Origin: DATGPD01 sp041398565
GTDB lineage: Bacteria > Planctomycetota > UBA1135 > UBA2386
Direction of reading: 5' to 3'
NCBI GenBank assembly: GCA_041398565.1
Contig: JAWKUN010000003.1
Location: 1,488,001 to 1,552,000, forward strand
Length of the DNA: 64,000 bases
How positions within the stretch are numbered: the stretch's first letter is position 1; the number at the start of each line of letters is the position of its first letter. Both the position numbers and the translations under genes were made by a program. Shown here one piece after another: positions 26,650 to 34,873 of the stretch. The notes under the pieces were generated by a model. That model was not told the DNA's origin. It saw only the letters and a program-made list of their open reading frames with translations, and made no database searches.

Positions 26650-28100
26650 CGGCCAGCGGCCTCCGTGGCCGTTCGGCCGATGGCGATGGGGATCGCCTGC
26701 AGCAGGCGCAGCGTGCCGCTCCCTTCGTCACCTTCGTAGCTGGCGAGGAAGGGCACGCTCCAGTAGCGCCGGTTGCCGCGCCGGCGTTGTGTGTAGAGGT
26801 TGGCGAACAGATGCATGCCGCGGTCGGTGGCGGAATAGCGCCTGCCGGCGGCCAGTGTCCACGCGAAACCGTAGGCCTCTTCGACTCCGTGCGCATTGCC
26901 TTGGCGCCAGGGCCACGGCGACAGCACGCTCCAGTTGCCCGAGCCGTCGGCGCGCGACTCGGTGTGCACCAGCGGCCACAGCTTGGTGAAGGTGTTCTCG
27001 CCGCCGGCGTTCAGGGCCTGCTCGACATGCCAGTAGAAGGGGAGCACCCAGCGGTCGTGCTGCTCGAGGCCCGGATCGTGGAACCAGCGCCACACGATCA
27101 GCGGCCAGAAGAACGACCACGCCTGCCGATAGCGCCCGTTGGTGCGCGCCACGAACGGCCACAGCCACCACTGCGTGATCCAGTCGTCCCGCCGGTCGTC
27201 ACGCAGATAGTGGAAGAAGGGCCAGAGCAGGTCGAGGCTGTAGAAGCGGTCGCCGTCGGTGAGCGATTGGAAGAACGGCCACAGCACCGACCAACCGTGC
27301 GACTTGCCGCTCTTGCTGCCCTGCCACCCGAAGAGCGGCCACAGCAGGAAGCGGCGGACCGGGTCGTCGGAGTCGAGCTTCTCGCTGCCGAAGGTGAGGA
27401 TCGGCCAGAGGACGGCGTACGCCGCGCGCACCCCGGGGTGCTCGTACACCGCGTAGAACGGCAAGAAGCGGTGCCAGTGCTCGAACGGCGCCGCCTTGCG
27501 TCCGCCCCAACCGATCAGCCAGAAGAGCAGGTTGTGGCTGTAGGTGTCGAGCTTCCGAGTGCCGACGTAGAGCGGGAACAGGATCGCCAGGTAGCGGTCG
27601 TAGGTGAGGTAACCGTAGAGCTCGGCGTAGATCGGGTTGATGCCGAAGTAGGTCCTGGTGCTGCCGTCCTCGTAGGCTTCCGTGCCGCCGGCCACGAACG
27701 GTAGGATGGGCAGGGGATAGGGAGCTTCCCACTCCACTTCGCGCTGCCCGAACCCGTTGAGGCGCCAGCGGTAGGTCCACAGCGGGAAGAGGCGAGCATC
27801 GACCTCCTCTGCGTCGGCTTCGATGCGGCCGAACGGCCACAGGAACTGGTGCTCGACGCGCTCGCCTTCGCGAACGCGCCGCCACAGCGGGCGCAGGCGC
27901 AGGTCATCGCCGCCAGTGGGCGTGCGCTCGTAGTGCACGATCGGCCACGCCACGTCGAGTTCCAGCAGGCTGCGGTCGGCGTCGAGGCGGTGCCGGTAGA
28001 AGGGCGACAAGTTGAGTTCGAGCGGCAGTGCACCGCACGAAGTCGTGGCCAGCAGCATGGCCGCTGCCGCGCCGATCCGACCGCCTCCCTTCCGCCGCAT
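26646..28100 (-). CDS. LWPF-repeat lipoprotein coupled to a Mla-type transporter
   Basis: 484 residues from the ATG at 28100. Codons further upstream in this frame run through a non-coding repeat and are not accepted. Signal peptide with lipobox TTSC (Cys22). The mature protein is built from repeats of about 20 residues centred on an aromatic-Pro core: LWPF 87, FPLW 105, LFPLY 174, LPFY 213, LWPI 231, LWPLF 253, LWPFF 273, LWPFF 292, LWPF 313, FWPL 331, LPFY 353, LWPL 374 and SPWPW 394. Between cores are charged turns and Trp/Tyr-rich strands, suggesting beta hairpins in a barrel or solenoid. It is the first gene of the lipid-transport operon and its stop overlaps mlaE. I infer an outer-membrane or periplasmic partner for lipid transfer; I do not recognise a named family. 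Confidence 0.7.
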   Translation of the reverse strand: MRRKGGGRIGAAAAMLLATTSCGALPLELNLSPFYRHRLDADRSLLELDVAWPIVHYERTPTGGDDLRLRPLWRRVREGERVEHQFLWPFGRIEADAEEVDARLFPLWTYRWRLNGFGQREVEWEAPYPLPILPFVAGGTEAYEDGSTRTYFGINPIYAELYGYLTYDRYLAILFPLYVGTRKLDTYSHNLLFWLIGWGGRKAAPFEHWHRFLPFYAVYEHPGVRAAYAVLWPILTFGSEKLDSDDPVRRFLLWPLFGWQGSKSGKSHGWSVLWPFFQSLTDGDRFYSLDLLWPFFHYLRDDRRDDWITQWWLWPFVARTNGRYRQAWSFFWPLIVWRWFHDPGLEQHDRWVLPFYWHVEQALNAGGENTFTKLWPLVHTESRADGSGNWSVLSPWPWRQGNAHGVEEAYGFAWTLAAGRRYSATDRGMHLFANLYTQRRRGNRRYWSVPFLASYEGDEGSGTLRLLQAIPIAIGRTATEAAGR

Positions 28101-28527
28101 CCCCTCAGGCCCGCCGTGGCTGGCGGCGCCGGCTGCATCCGCGATGTCCTGTCCCGAGCCCGAAGGTTGGGAGACCGAAGGGCTCGCGGTCGCAAGGGCG
28201 ACCGCCAGCAACACCGAGCGAGGAAGGCGGCGAAGCCGGAATCCTTGCGAGACCCAAGGGCTCGCGGTCGCAAGGGCGACCGCCAGCAACACCGAGCGAG
28301 GAAGGCGGCGAAGCCGGTTTCCTCTGGTGCGGGCGACACGGGGCGGCGGGCAGCATGTGGCGATCGTGGGGGCTTGAAGCGGTCGCGCATCGAGCGCCGT
28401 CACGCGGTCGCGCCCGTCGGTCCGTGGCAGGAACATAGCCGGGTGGCCGGCAAAAGGCGCTGCTCTTGCTCGCGCGCCGGCGCTAACCTTGCCTTCGGTA
28501 CACGGTGGAATCCGAGGTCGGCGGTCC
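28101..28527. other. 427-bp divergent intergenic region with a tandem repeat
   Basis: It lies between the LWPF-repeat lipoprotein gene (minus) and the lipoprotein gene at 28528 (plus). It contains the two 69-base repeats described separately and no ORF with a plausible start, ribosome-binding site and protein-like composition. Promoters for both directions should lie here, but I cannot point to a convincing pair of boxes. Confidence 0.5.
28171..28317. repeat. tandem 69-bp repeat with internal hairpin, period 78
   Basis: Copies at 28171-28239 and 28249-28317 differ at only one base (GAGACCGAAG versus GAGACCCAAG), with a 9-base spacer. Each carries an 8-bp perfect inverted repeat, GCGGTCGC-AAGG-GCGACCGC, followed by a conserved flank beginning ACACCGAGCGAGGAAGGCGG. 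The composition is like that of REP/BIME-type intergenic palindromic elements. Confidence 0.8.
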
Positions 28528-29070
28528 ATGAACGACAGGCTCAAGCGCGCGAGCGCGATCTTTCTCGTGTGGTCCTGCAGCGGTTGTGGCAGTGCTCCGC
28601 CGCCGGTCGCGCCGGCCGTGGTCGCGGCCGAGGAGCAACGCCTGCTGCGGCCGTTCCAGACCAAGCGCGTCGTCATCGCCGACAGCGTCGAGGTGGTGGT
28701 GTCGGCGAACTTCGTCGGCACGCGTGCAGCCGAGACCGACATGACGCAGGGCATCGGGGCCATCGCCGACAACCGACTCGCTCTGCCCGGCATCGACCGG
28801 AACCTGCACACGAGGAGCGAGTCGCGCTCGGAGGCCGGCGTGGAAACGACCTACTTGAACAAACTCGGTGGCGTCGAGCGGCCGCTCACCCTGCTGGTCG
28901 GGCAGACCGAGTACCGCGCGCTGCAGGGCCTGACCATCCGCGTTCTGCCCAGTGGCGCCACCATGACCCTGGACGTACAGGCGCGCGGCGACGTCACCGT
29001 CCTGGCGGGCGCAGAACGCCTCGACCTGCCGCAGTTGACCATCAAGGACGGCCTGTGGCACGAGCAGTGA
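28528..29070 (+). CDS. lipoprotein of unknown function
   Basis: 180 residues from ATG 28528, which starts a short signal peptide with two candidate lipid-bearing cysteines (Cys17 and Cys20 in SCSGC). The mature part begins with a Pro/Ala-rich linker and continues as a beta-rich domain (RVVIADSVEVVVSANFVG, TLLVGQTEYRALQGLTIRVL, TMTLDVQARGDVTVL). No family recognised. The stop overlaps the next lipoprotein gene as GTGA, so both are probably made together. Confidence 0.65.
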   Translation: MNDRLKRASAIFLVWSCSGCGSAPPPVAPAVVAAEEQRLLRPFQTKRVVIADSVEVVVSANFVGTRAAETDMTQGIGAIADNRLALPGIDRNLHTRSESRSEAGVETTYLNKLGGVERPLTLLVGQTEYRALQGLTIRVLPSGATMTLDVQARGDVTVLAGAERLDLPQLTIKDGLWHEQ

Positions 29071-30143
29071 GGCGCCGCCGGGTCGCAGCCGCGCTCCTCG
29101 CCGCGGTGTTGCCGGGCTGCGTGGTCACGGGCAAGCCGAACCTGCCCGCCGCCAGCGACCGCTACGAGGCCTGCACCGACCCCGCGTTCGTCGAGGCGGT
29201 CGGCAAGGCACGGGCCCTCCTCGACGAACGCAAGGAAGCCGACGCGCTGCCTTGGCTGCAGAAGGCGGCGGCCGCCGGGCTGGACCACGTGCCGACCCAG
29301 CGCCTGTACCAGGAGACGGCGCTCAAGCTCGGTGGTGAGGCCGAGGCGCAGATGCGAGCGTTCTACGCGGACATGCCCGACCGTCCACGCTCGCCGGTGG
29401 TCCCTTTCTGCAGGGCTCGGCTGGCGGAGGACGATCACACGCGTCTCGGTCTCCTGAGCGAAGCGTTGGCGCGCGACCCGAGCTTCTACTTCGCCCACTT
29501 GGCGACGGCCCGGATCAACCACGATCTCGGCCGCCTCGACCTGGCGCTCGAGGCGATGGAGCGCGCCCTCGCCGCCCGGCCCCGGCACCTCGAGAGCAAC
29601 CTCGAGATGGCGCTGGTGCTGATCGACCTCGGGCGCTTCGCGCAGGCCGAGCCCTATCTCGGCAACTACGTCGCGGCGCGGCCCGAGGATCGCCTCGCTG
29701 CCAAGACCTACGCTCAACTGCTGCTGTATCGCCTCGACCGCGTGCGTCAGGCCGCGCCGGTGCTCGAGCGGCTGCAGCGCGAGAACGCCGAGGACCCCGA
29801 CGTGATCATGGACCTGGCGGCGATCGCTTGGCGTCAGGGTCGTTTCGACGACGCGGTGGCGGGCTACCACGAGGTGCTTCGCCTCGATGCGACGATGACG
29901 CGGGCCGCTCTGAACTTGGGCAACCTGTACTGGGAGCGTGGTCGATCGAGCGACGGCGAGGCGCGTGCCGCGGCGTGGCGCAAGGCGCTCAAAGCCTACG
30001 AGTACTGCGTTGCTGCCAACCGCGGTGAGGGCTTGCACGACACGCTGGACATCATGTTCGCGCTGCCCTACCGGATGGACCTCATCGCACAGGCGATCGG
30101 TCCGAGCGACATGGCGTCCCCGTCACCCGGCGTCAACTTCTGA
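29067..30143 (+). CDS. TPR-repeat lipoprotein
   Basis: 358 residues from GTG 29067, inside the GTGA overlap; an in-frame GTG at 29055 is an alternative. Signal peptide with lipobox LPGC (Cys18). From about residue 110 the sequence is a run of tetratricopeptide repeats: FYFAHLATARINHDLGRLDL, ALAARPRHLESNLEMALVLI, ENAEDPDVIMDLAAIAWRQG and RLDATMTRAALNLGNLYWER. TPR lipoproteins scaffold complexes at the outer membrane or the periplasmic face. The partner may be the coupled lipoprotein. The last 21 bases overlap the convergent kinase gene. Confidence 0.8.
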   Translation: MRRRRVAAALLAAVLPGCVVTGKPNLPAASDRYEACTDPAFVEAVGKARALLDERKEADALPWLQKAAAAGLDHVPTQRLYQETALKLGGEAEAQMRAFYADMPDRPRSPVVPFCRARLAEDDHTRLGLLSEALARDPSFYFAHLATARINHDLGRLDLALEAMERALAARPRHLESNLEMALVLIDLGRFAQAEPYLGNYVAARPEDRLAAKTYAQLLLYRLDRVRQAAPVLERLQRENAEDPDVIMDLAAIAWRQGRFDDAVAGYHEVLRLDATMTRAALNLGNLYWERGRSSDGEARAAAWRKALKAYEYCVAANRGEGLHDTLDIMFALPYRMDLIAQAIGPSDMASPSPGVNF

Positions 30144-30839
30144 AGGTGCGTCGGGCCAGACCAGGCCGAGTTCTGCGAGCGAGTCCGTGAGGCGTCGCCA
30201 GTCGGCGCGGGTCAACGAGTCGGCGCCCGCCCCGCGACGCCGCAGGCGGTGGCGCGGGGAGTCGATCTTGGCGAAGCGTGGCGCCGCCGCGTCGCCGACG
30301 AGGAGGATGTTGCGGAGGTCGAGGTTGCGGTCGCGGAAGCCGGCTTCGTGCAGGGCTGTCACGTGGGTGCGCAAGGCGCGCAGGATGGCCGCCTGGGAAG
30401 AGTGGGCCAGGCGAGGCAGGACCTGGTGCAGAGGCTCTCCCTCGACCGGCTCCGTCAGGAGCAAGGCAGCGTGCAGTACGCCGAAGCGACGTGCCTCGAC
30501 CACCGCCAGGGGTGCGGGCGCGAAGAACCCATGCGATCGGAGCCACAGCAACGCCGTCGCCTCGCGCCGAGCCCGCGACGGTGCCAACCATGTGGTCCGG
30601 AGCCAGCCACGGCGCCGGTCGGCCGCGGTAGGGTAAACGTAAGTCTTTGCATAGACGTATGTTGAGTTCCACGTGACGATTTGGACCCAGCTCGAGCGCG
30701 CCCGCTGGACGAGCCGGCCGGAGCCCAGGGCCGCGAGGTTCTCCCACGTCTCGAGAGGCGTGCGAGAGTTCGCTCCGGCCGCCTCGGGCGGCCCCAGGAC
30801 GCACCGCCACCGGGCCTTCCCGGTACTGCGGATCTTCAT
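30123..30839 (-). CDS. lipopolysaccharide kinase (InaA/WaaP-like)
   Basis: 238 residues. Kinase-like order: a basic N lobe with STYVYAKTYVYPTAADRRRG, ARREATALLWLRSHGFFAPA (alpha-C-like, with Glu), the hinge ALLLTEPVEGEPLHQVLPRL, then HEAGFRDRNLDLRNILL (catalytic-loop equivalent, D..L..RNI) and AAPRFAKIDSPRHRLRRR (metal-binding Asp in KIDSPR). This matches Kdo/WaaP-type sugar kinases, which phosphorylate heptose or Kdo in the LPS core. It fits the many envelope genes nearby. It is divergent from the HU-type gene. Confidence 0.8.
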   Translation of the reverse strand: MKIRSTGKARWRCVLGPPEAAGANSRTPLETWENLAALGSGRLVQRARSSWVQIVTWNSTYVYAKTYVYPTAADRRRGWLRTTWLAPSRARREATALLWLRSHGFFAPAPLAVVEARRFGVLHAALLLTEPVEGEPLHQVLPRLAHSSQAAILRALRTHVTALHEAGFRDRNLDLRNILLVGDAAAPRFAKIDSPRHRLRRRGAGADSLTRADWRRLTDSLAELGLVWPDAPSEVDAG

Positions 30840-30862
30840 CGCAAGAGTAATCCTGGCATAGC

Positions 30863-30890
30863 TTTACTCCACCAGCGCGGAGGTCATAAT
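30863..30890 (+). promoter_or_regulatory. candidate promoter of the HU-type gene
   Basis: TTTACT (30863-30868) and CATAAT (30885-30890) with a 16-base spacer, 84 bases before the HU-type start. It has the same -10 sequence and spacing as the promoter at 4645. Confidence 0.35.
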
Positions 30891-30974
30891 GACGGCCGTC
30901 GACGGCACCCCTGCAAGGTTGCGTGCGCCTGGGGATGTCGAGCCCAGCCAGCCCGCACCCGACGAGAGGACCCG

Positions 30975-31376
30975 ATGAGGACGATCACCAAGAAGGAGCT
31001 GGTGAACCGGATCGCCGACAAGACCGGCGTCACCAAGGTCGTCGCCAAGGAGGTGATCCAGGCCTTCTTGGACATGATCATCGGCGAACTCGCCGATGGC
31101 AACCGACTCGAGTTCCGGGAGTTCGGGGTCTTCGAGACCAAGGAGCGGGCCGCCCGCCGCGCCCAGAATCCACGCACCCTGGAGAAGGTGCAGGTTCCCG
31201 CCAAGCGCATCGTCAAGTTCAAGGTCGGCCGCATGATGCGCAAGAAGGTGTCGGGCGAGGACGTCGGCGAAGACGGGTTCGACGACGACGACGACGACGA
31301 CGGAGGGCCGTCGACACCGTCGCCGCGGCGTGCCACGGGCGAGCCGCGCGGCGCGAGCGACGAACTGGGCGCCTGA
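30975..31376 (+). CDS. HU/IHF-type DNA-binding protein with acidic tail
   Basis: 133 residues from ATG 30975 with a GAGAGGA ribosome-binding site. Residues 1-92 are a complete HU/IHF subunit: KKELVNRIADKTGVTKVVAK, FREFGVFETKERAARRAQNP (the beta arm with the Pro that intercalates into DNA) and PAKRIVKFKVGRMMRKKV. Unlike a normal HU of about 90 residues, it continues with an acidic stretch containing seven consecutive Asp (about 103-109) encoded by a (GAC)n run, then a disordered Ser/Pro/Arg tail. It likely bends or compacts DNA; the acidic tail may modulate binding. Confidence 0.9.
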   Translation: MRTITKKELVNRIADKTGVTKVVAKEVIQAFLDMIIGELADGNRLEFREFGVFETKERAARRAQNPRTLEKVQVPAKRIVKFKVGRMMRKKVSGEDVGEDGFDDDDDDDGGPSTPSPRRATGEPRGASDELGA

Positions 31377-31413
31377 CGAGAGCTGGGTGCCTGACCTGGC
31401 CCCGGGGTCGAGC

Positions 31414-32562
31414 TCAGCGCGCGGCGAGGGCGCGATCGACGTCGGCCATCAGGTCGTCGAGGTCTTCGATGCCCACGGACAGGCGGATCAGGCCATCGGC
31501 GAAGCCGGCCGCGCGTCGCTCCTCGGCGGGGATCGAGCCGTGGGTCATGGTTGCCGGGTGGTCGACGAGGCTCTCGACGCCACCCAGACTCTCGGCGAGC
31601 GAGAAGATCCGGAAGGACGAGGCGACCCGCTTGGCTTCGTCGACGCTGCCCTTGATCTCGAATGACACCATGCCGCCCGGCAGCCGCATCTGTCGCTTGG
31701 CCAGCTCGTGCTGCGGGTGCGAGCGCAGGCCAGGGTAGAAGACGCGGGCGATGCGAGCGTGACTCTCGAGGTGGTCGGCGAGCGCCTGTGCGTTCTGGCA
31801 GTGACGCTCCATGCGGACGTGCAGGGTCTTGGTGCCGCGTAGCACCAGGAAGCAGTCGAGCGGGCCGGGCGTGGCGCCTACCGAGTTTTGGTAGAAGGCG
31901 AGCTGCTCGGCGAGTTGGTCGTCGTCGGTGATCAGCGTGCCGCCGACCACGTCGGAGTGGCCGCCGAGGTACTTGGTGGTCGAGTGGGTCACCAGGTCGC
32001 AGCCGAGGGCCAGCGGGCTCTGCAGGTAGGGCGTGGCGAACGTGTTGTCGCACATGGTCAGGATGCCCTTGCTCCGGCACAGCTTGGCGATGGCTTGGAT
32101 GTCGCACAGCTTGAGCAGCGGGTTGGACGGCGTCTCCATCATCAAGAGCCGTGTGTTCGGCCGCAGCGCCGCCTCGACCTTGCCGAGGTCGCTCAGGTCG
32201 ACGAACGAGAACGTGAGCCCGTACTTCTCGTACACCTTCGTGCACAGCCGGTAGGTGCCTCCGTACAGATCGTTGCCGGCTACTACGTGGTCGCCCTGGC
32301 GCAGCAGGTTGAGCGCCGTGTTGATGGCACCCATGCCGCTGGCGAAGCACAGCCCGTGCTTGCCGCCCTCGAGCGCCGCGAGGTTCTGCTGCAGCGCCGT
32401 GCGCGTCGGGTTCTTGGTGCGCGAGTAGTCGTAGCCGCCCTTCAGCTTGCAGGGCTCGTCCTGCACGTACGTCGACGTCAGATACACCGGCGTCATGATC
32501 GCCCCGGTGCTGGGATCCGGGTGTTGCCCGGCATGGATGGCGCGCGTGCCGAAACCTGTCAT
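31414..32562 (-). CDS. cystathionine gamma-synthase/lyase family PLP enzyme
   Basis: 382 residues. Cys/Met metabolism PLP family: TRAIHAGQHPDPSTGAIMTP, YDYSRTKNPTRTALQQNLAA, FASGMGAINTALNLL, NDLYGGTYRL, METPSNPLLKLCDI, CDNTFATPYLQSPLALGCDL, and the PLP-binding Lys in THSTTKYLGGHSDVVGG. Length and motifs do not separate gamma-synthase (metB), gamma-lyase or beta-lyase (metC). It would act in transsulfuration, with no pathway partner nearby. A copy of the palindromic repeat begins 9 bases upstream of the ATG. Confidence 0.88.
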   Translation of the reverse strand: MTGFGTRAIHAGQHPDPSTGAIMTPVYLTSTYVQDEPCKLKGGYDYSRTKNPTRTALQQNLAALEGGKHGLCFASGMGAINTALNLLRQGDHVVAGNDLYGGTYRLCTKVYEKYGLTFSFVDLSDLGKVEAALRPNTRLLMMETPSNPLLKLCDIQAIAKLCRSKGILTMCDNTFATPYLQSPLALGCDLVTHSTTKYLGGHSDVVGGTLITDDDQLAEQLAFYQNSVGATPGPLDCFLVLRGTKTLHVRMERHCQNAQALADHLESHARIARVFYPGLRSHPQHELAKRQMRLPGGMVSFEIKGSVDEAKRVASSFRIFSLAESLGGVESLVDHPATMTHGSIPAEERRAAGFADGLIRLSVGIEDLDDLMADVDRALAAR

Positions 32563-32570
32563 CCCCGAGA

Positions 32571-32595
32571 AAGTAACAGAGTGGAGTCTGACACC
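32571..32595 (-). repeat. palindromic repeat family, copy 1 (half element)
   Basis: Half-element beginning AAGTAACAGAGTGGAGTCTG and continuing ACACC. It matches the reverse complement of the copy at 37229-37253 except for one A/G change. It lies between the protease gene end and the PLP enzyme start. Confidence 0.85.
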
Positions 32596-32626
32596 AAACG
32601 GAGCAGATCGTTACGCGGGCGTAGCA

Positions 32627-32665
32627 GAAGTAGCAGAGTGGAGTCAGACTCCACTCTGCTACTTC
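32627..32665. repeat. palindromic repeat family, copy 2 (full element)
   Basis: Perfect 19-bp inverted repeat with a one-base centre: left arm GAAGTAGCAGAGTGGAGTC (32627-32645), centre A, right arm GACTCCACTCTGCTACTTC. The TAG stop of the minus-strand protease gene (32659-32661) lies inside the right arm. Confidence 0.9.
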
Positions 32666-34190
32666 GCGACGATCTTGCGCAGCAGCGCGAGCAGGCCGGA
32701 GAGCAGGGCGAGCGGGATGAGGATCTGCGGGCCGAGGCCGAGGTTGCGGTAGACGCGCCAGGCGACCTCCCACCACGGCGCCGGCGGCAGCGTCCGATCC
32801 GTCAACAGGATCGGCTTGCCCGGTTGCAACTTGGGGGCGCCGCGCGGGCCGAGGCCGACGCCGGGGGCCAGCGCCTCGGGCAGGCCGAGTTCGCGGCGAC
32901 AGAAGCCGATCATGTCGGCGGCCTGGCTGATGCTCGCGCCGAACGCCCAGCTGCCCTGCAGCTTGCTCACTTCCTCGAACAGCGGCAGCGCCTTGGCGGC
33001 GCGGTTGGCCTGCAACTCGTCGCAGGCTTTGCCCCACGTCTCGGTGACCTTGTTGCGCCCGAGCACCACGTTGGCGCGCTGCAGTTGCGCCTTGGCGATC
33101 TCGATCGGGTGGCCAGGTTCTGCGCCGGCGCGTTCGGATTGCCGGCCACGTTGATCGCGATCACCTGCCCGGCCTCGTCGAGCACCGGCCCGCCGCTGTC
33201 GCCGTGGTTGATGTTGGCGGTCATGTGGAACGCCTCCCAGCCGCCCTTCACCGGCAGACGCTGGTCGACGATGCCGTCGTGGGCGATGACGCGGAAGCGG
33301 GCGGCATCGGCGTCGACGCCATAGGTCTCTGCGGCGGCGCCGGGAAAACCGAGCGCGACGATGCGCGTGCCCGGAATCGTGCGGCGCGAGTCGCCGAGCG
33401 GCAGGCTGATCAGCTTGTCGGCGAGTGCGGCGGCGCGCACCACTGCCACGTCGCGGCCCGGATACACCTCTCCGGTCACCAGCACCTGGCACGGCACCGT
33501 CGACGCTTTCCAGTCGCGCGGCTTGGGTGCCGACAGCGACGTCAGGCGCAAGCGCACGCCGACGGTCTGTGGCTGAAGGTGAGTCGTGACGCGGACCTCG
33601 TGGAGCGCGATGTCGCCTGCGACGTAGTGCGAGCGCAGCCACGGCACCAGCGTCGCATCGAGCGCGTCGAGCAAGCCGGCTGGCGCCGGGGCGCCGACCA
33701 GTCGCACGACGCTGCGGAGGACTTCGGCCATGTCGTCGTTGGCGAACCCAGCCAGCGCGTTCGGGTCGCCCTCCAACTGCTCGGCGGCGATCACGTGCTG
33801 GTTGGTGAGCATGGTGCCGGCGGCGTCGACGACGAAGCCGGTGCCGAGGCTCATCGGCTTGTCCTGCACCGCGAGTGTCGTCGGAGGTCCGGCGAAGCGC
33901 AGGCACCGGCCGGGATCCTCGGCGATGCACTGCCAGGCGAACTCGGCCAGCGATACGCCGGCCGGGCGGGTTGCGGCGTAGCGCGCCGGCACCGCCGGCT
34001 TGCCGTTCCGGTCGGGTAGCCAGTCGAGGGTGGAGGGGCGCGTCAGGCGGGCGTCGAATGCTGCGACCAGCTGCAGCACCGAAGGCTGCGCACGGGCGAC
34101 GACCAGGGAGCGGCCGCCTTGCTGCGCCAGGACTCCGGTGCCGAGCAGGCAGACAGCCAACGCACCGAACGACGGTGGAACGGCACACAT
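32659..34190 (-). pseudogene. trypsin-like serine protease with C-terminal membrane anchor, frameshifted
   Basis: The first frame runs from the ATG at 34190 to about residue 360, with a signal peptide (FGALAVCLLGTGVLAQQ) and a chymotrypsin-fold triad: His in LTNQHVIAAEQ, Asp in YPGRDVAVVRA, Ser in NHGDSGGPVLDEAG. Near 33108-33115 this frame turns into a nonsense tail (TRSRSPRRNCSAPTW...). The neighbouring frame then continues with sensible protein, PIEIAKAQLQRANVVLGRNK, through LLTDRTLPPAPWWEVAWRVY to a membrane segment PLALLSGLLALLRKIVAK and a TAG at 32659. Joined, this gives about 510 residues. A single lost base explains it; a sequencing or assembly error cannot be excluded. Confidence 0.75.
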
Positions 34191-34326
34191 GCGTGTTCCT
34201 TTGGGAATGAGGAGATCGGCGGACGATGCCGGCCGGCTGTCAGGGCGTCAAGCCGCGGTGGGCGGCGTTGCCGTCCGGGCTCGATCCCAGCGCGGATTGG
34301 CGCCGGCGCACGTTCGGTCCGGGACC

Positions 34327-34340
34327 GCTCTGCTACTTTC
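34327..34340 (+). repeat. palindromic repeat family, partial right arm
   Basis: GCTCTGCTACTTTC matches the end of the right arm (ACTCTGCTACTTC) of the full element with small changes; it lies just upstream of the membrane-protein ATG at 34347. Confidence 0.5.
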
Positions 34341-34346
34341 CCGGCG

Positions 34347-34826
34347 ATGCGTGACCTCACTTCCAGCGAGAAGTTCATCCTCTGCGGCGCCGGTGCCACG
34401 GCGTTGCTCGCCTTCTTCCCGTGGATCAGCGTGTCGATGGGCAACAACGAGATGGGCGAGATCTTCAAGCAGTTTGGGGCGGCGGCGGGCGGACCGTCGG
34501 GGAACGGCTTTTCGTCGGGCTGGGGAGTGGGCGCGTTCTTGGCTGCGGTCGCCACGTGCGTGCTCGTCGCCGCGGATCGCTCCGGCATGCTCCCGTGGCA
34601 GCCGCCGGCTCGCCTGCTTGCGCCGCTCGCGAGCAGCGGGCTGGCACTTCTGTGCTTGCTCGTCGTCTTCGGTCGGGTCTCGTCCGCCTCGACGCCGATG
34701 GTGTCCGTCGGTCGTTCGATGTGGTTCTACCTGGCGCTGGTCGCGATGGGCTTCGCCACCTTCCACGCCTTCCAGCGCTGGAGCGAAGGCAGCAAGTCGG
34801 ACGCGAACCAACAGAGTGGAGTCTGA
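34347..34826 (+). CDS. small four-helix membrane protein
   Basis: 159 residues from ATG 34347. Four hydrophobic segments: KFILCGAGATALLAFFPWIS (10-29), GWGVGAFLAAVATCVLVAA (about 58-76), LLAPLASSGLALLCLLVVFG (about 89-108) and MWFYLALVAMGFATFHAF (about 124-141). A Gly-rich loop lies between helices 1 and 2. No family recognised. The last five codons and the TGA stop are supplied by the palindromic repeat at 34810-34838. It is followed 47 bases later by tex, so the two may share a transcript. Confidence 0.65.
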   Translation: MRDLTSSEKFILCGAGATALLAFFPWISVSMGNNEMGEIFKQFGAAAGGPSGNGFSSGWGVGAFLAAVATCVLVAADRSGMLPWQPPARLLAPLASSGLALLCLLVVFGRVSSASTPMVSVGRSMWFYLALVAMGFATFHAFQRWSEGSKSDANQQSGV

Positions 34827-34838
34827 CTCCACCCTGTT
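34810..34838. repeat. palindromic repeat family, copy 3
   Basis: Left arm AACAGAGTGGAGTC (34810-34823), centre T, right arm GACTCCACCCTGTT; 14 bp with one mismatch. It is followed by ACTTCGTTACGCGG; TCGTTACGCGG also occurs after copy 1 (32608-32618). It contains the stop codon of the upstream gene. Confidence 0.85.
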
Positions 34839-34873
34839 ACTTCGTTACGCGGTTTCCCGTAGCATCGCGGGCG

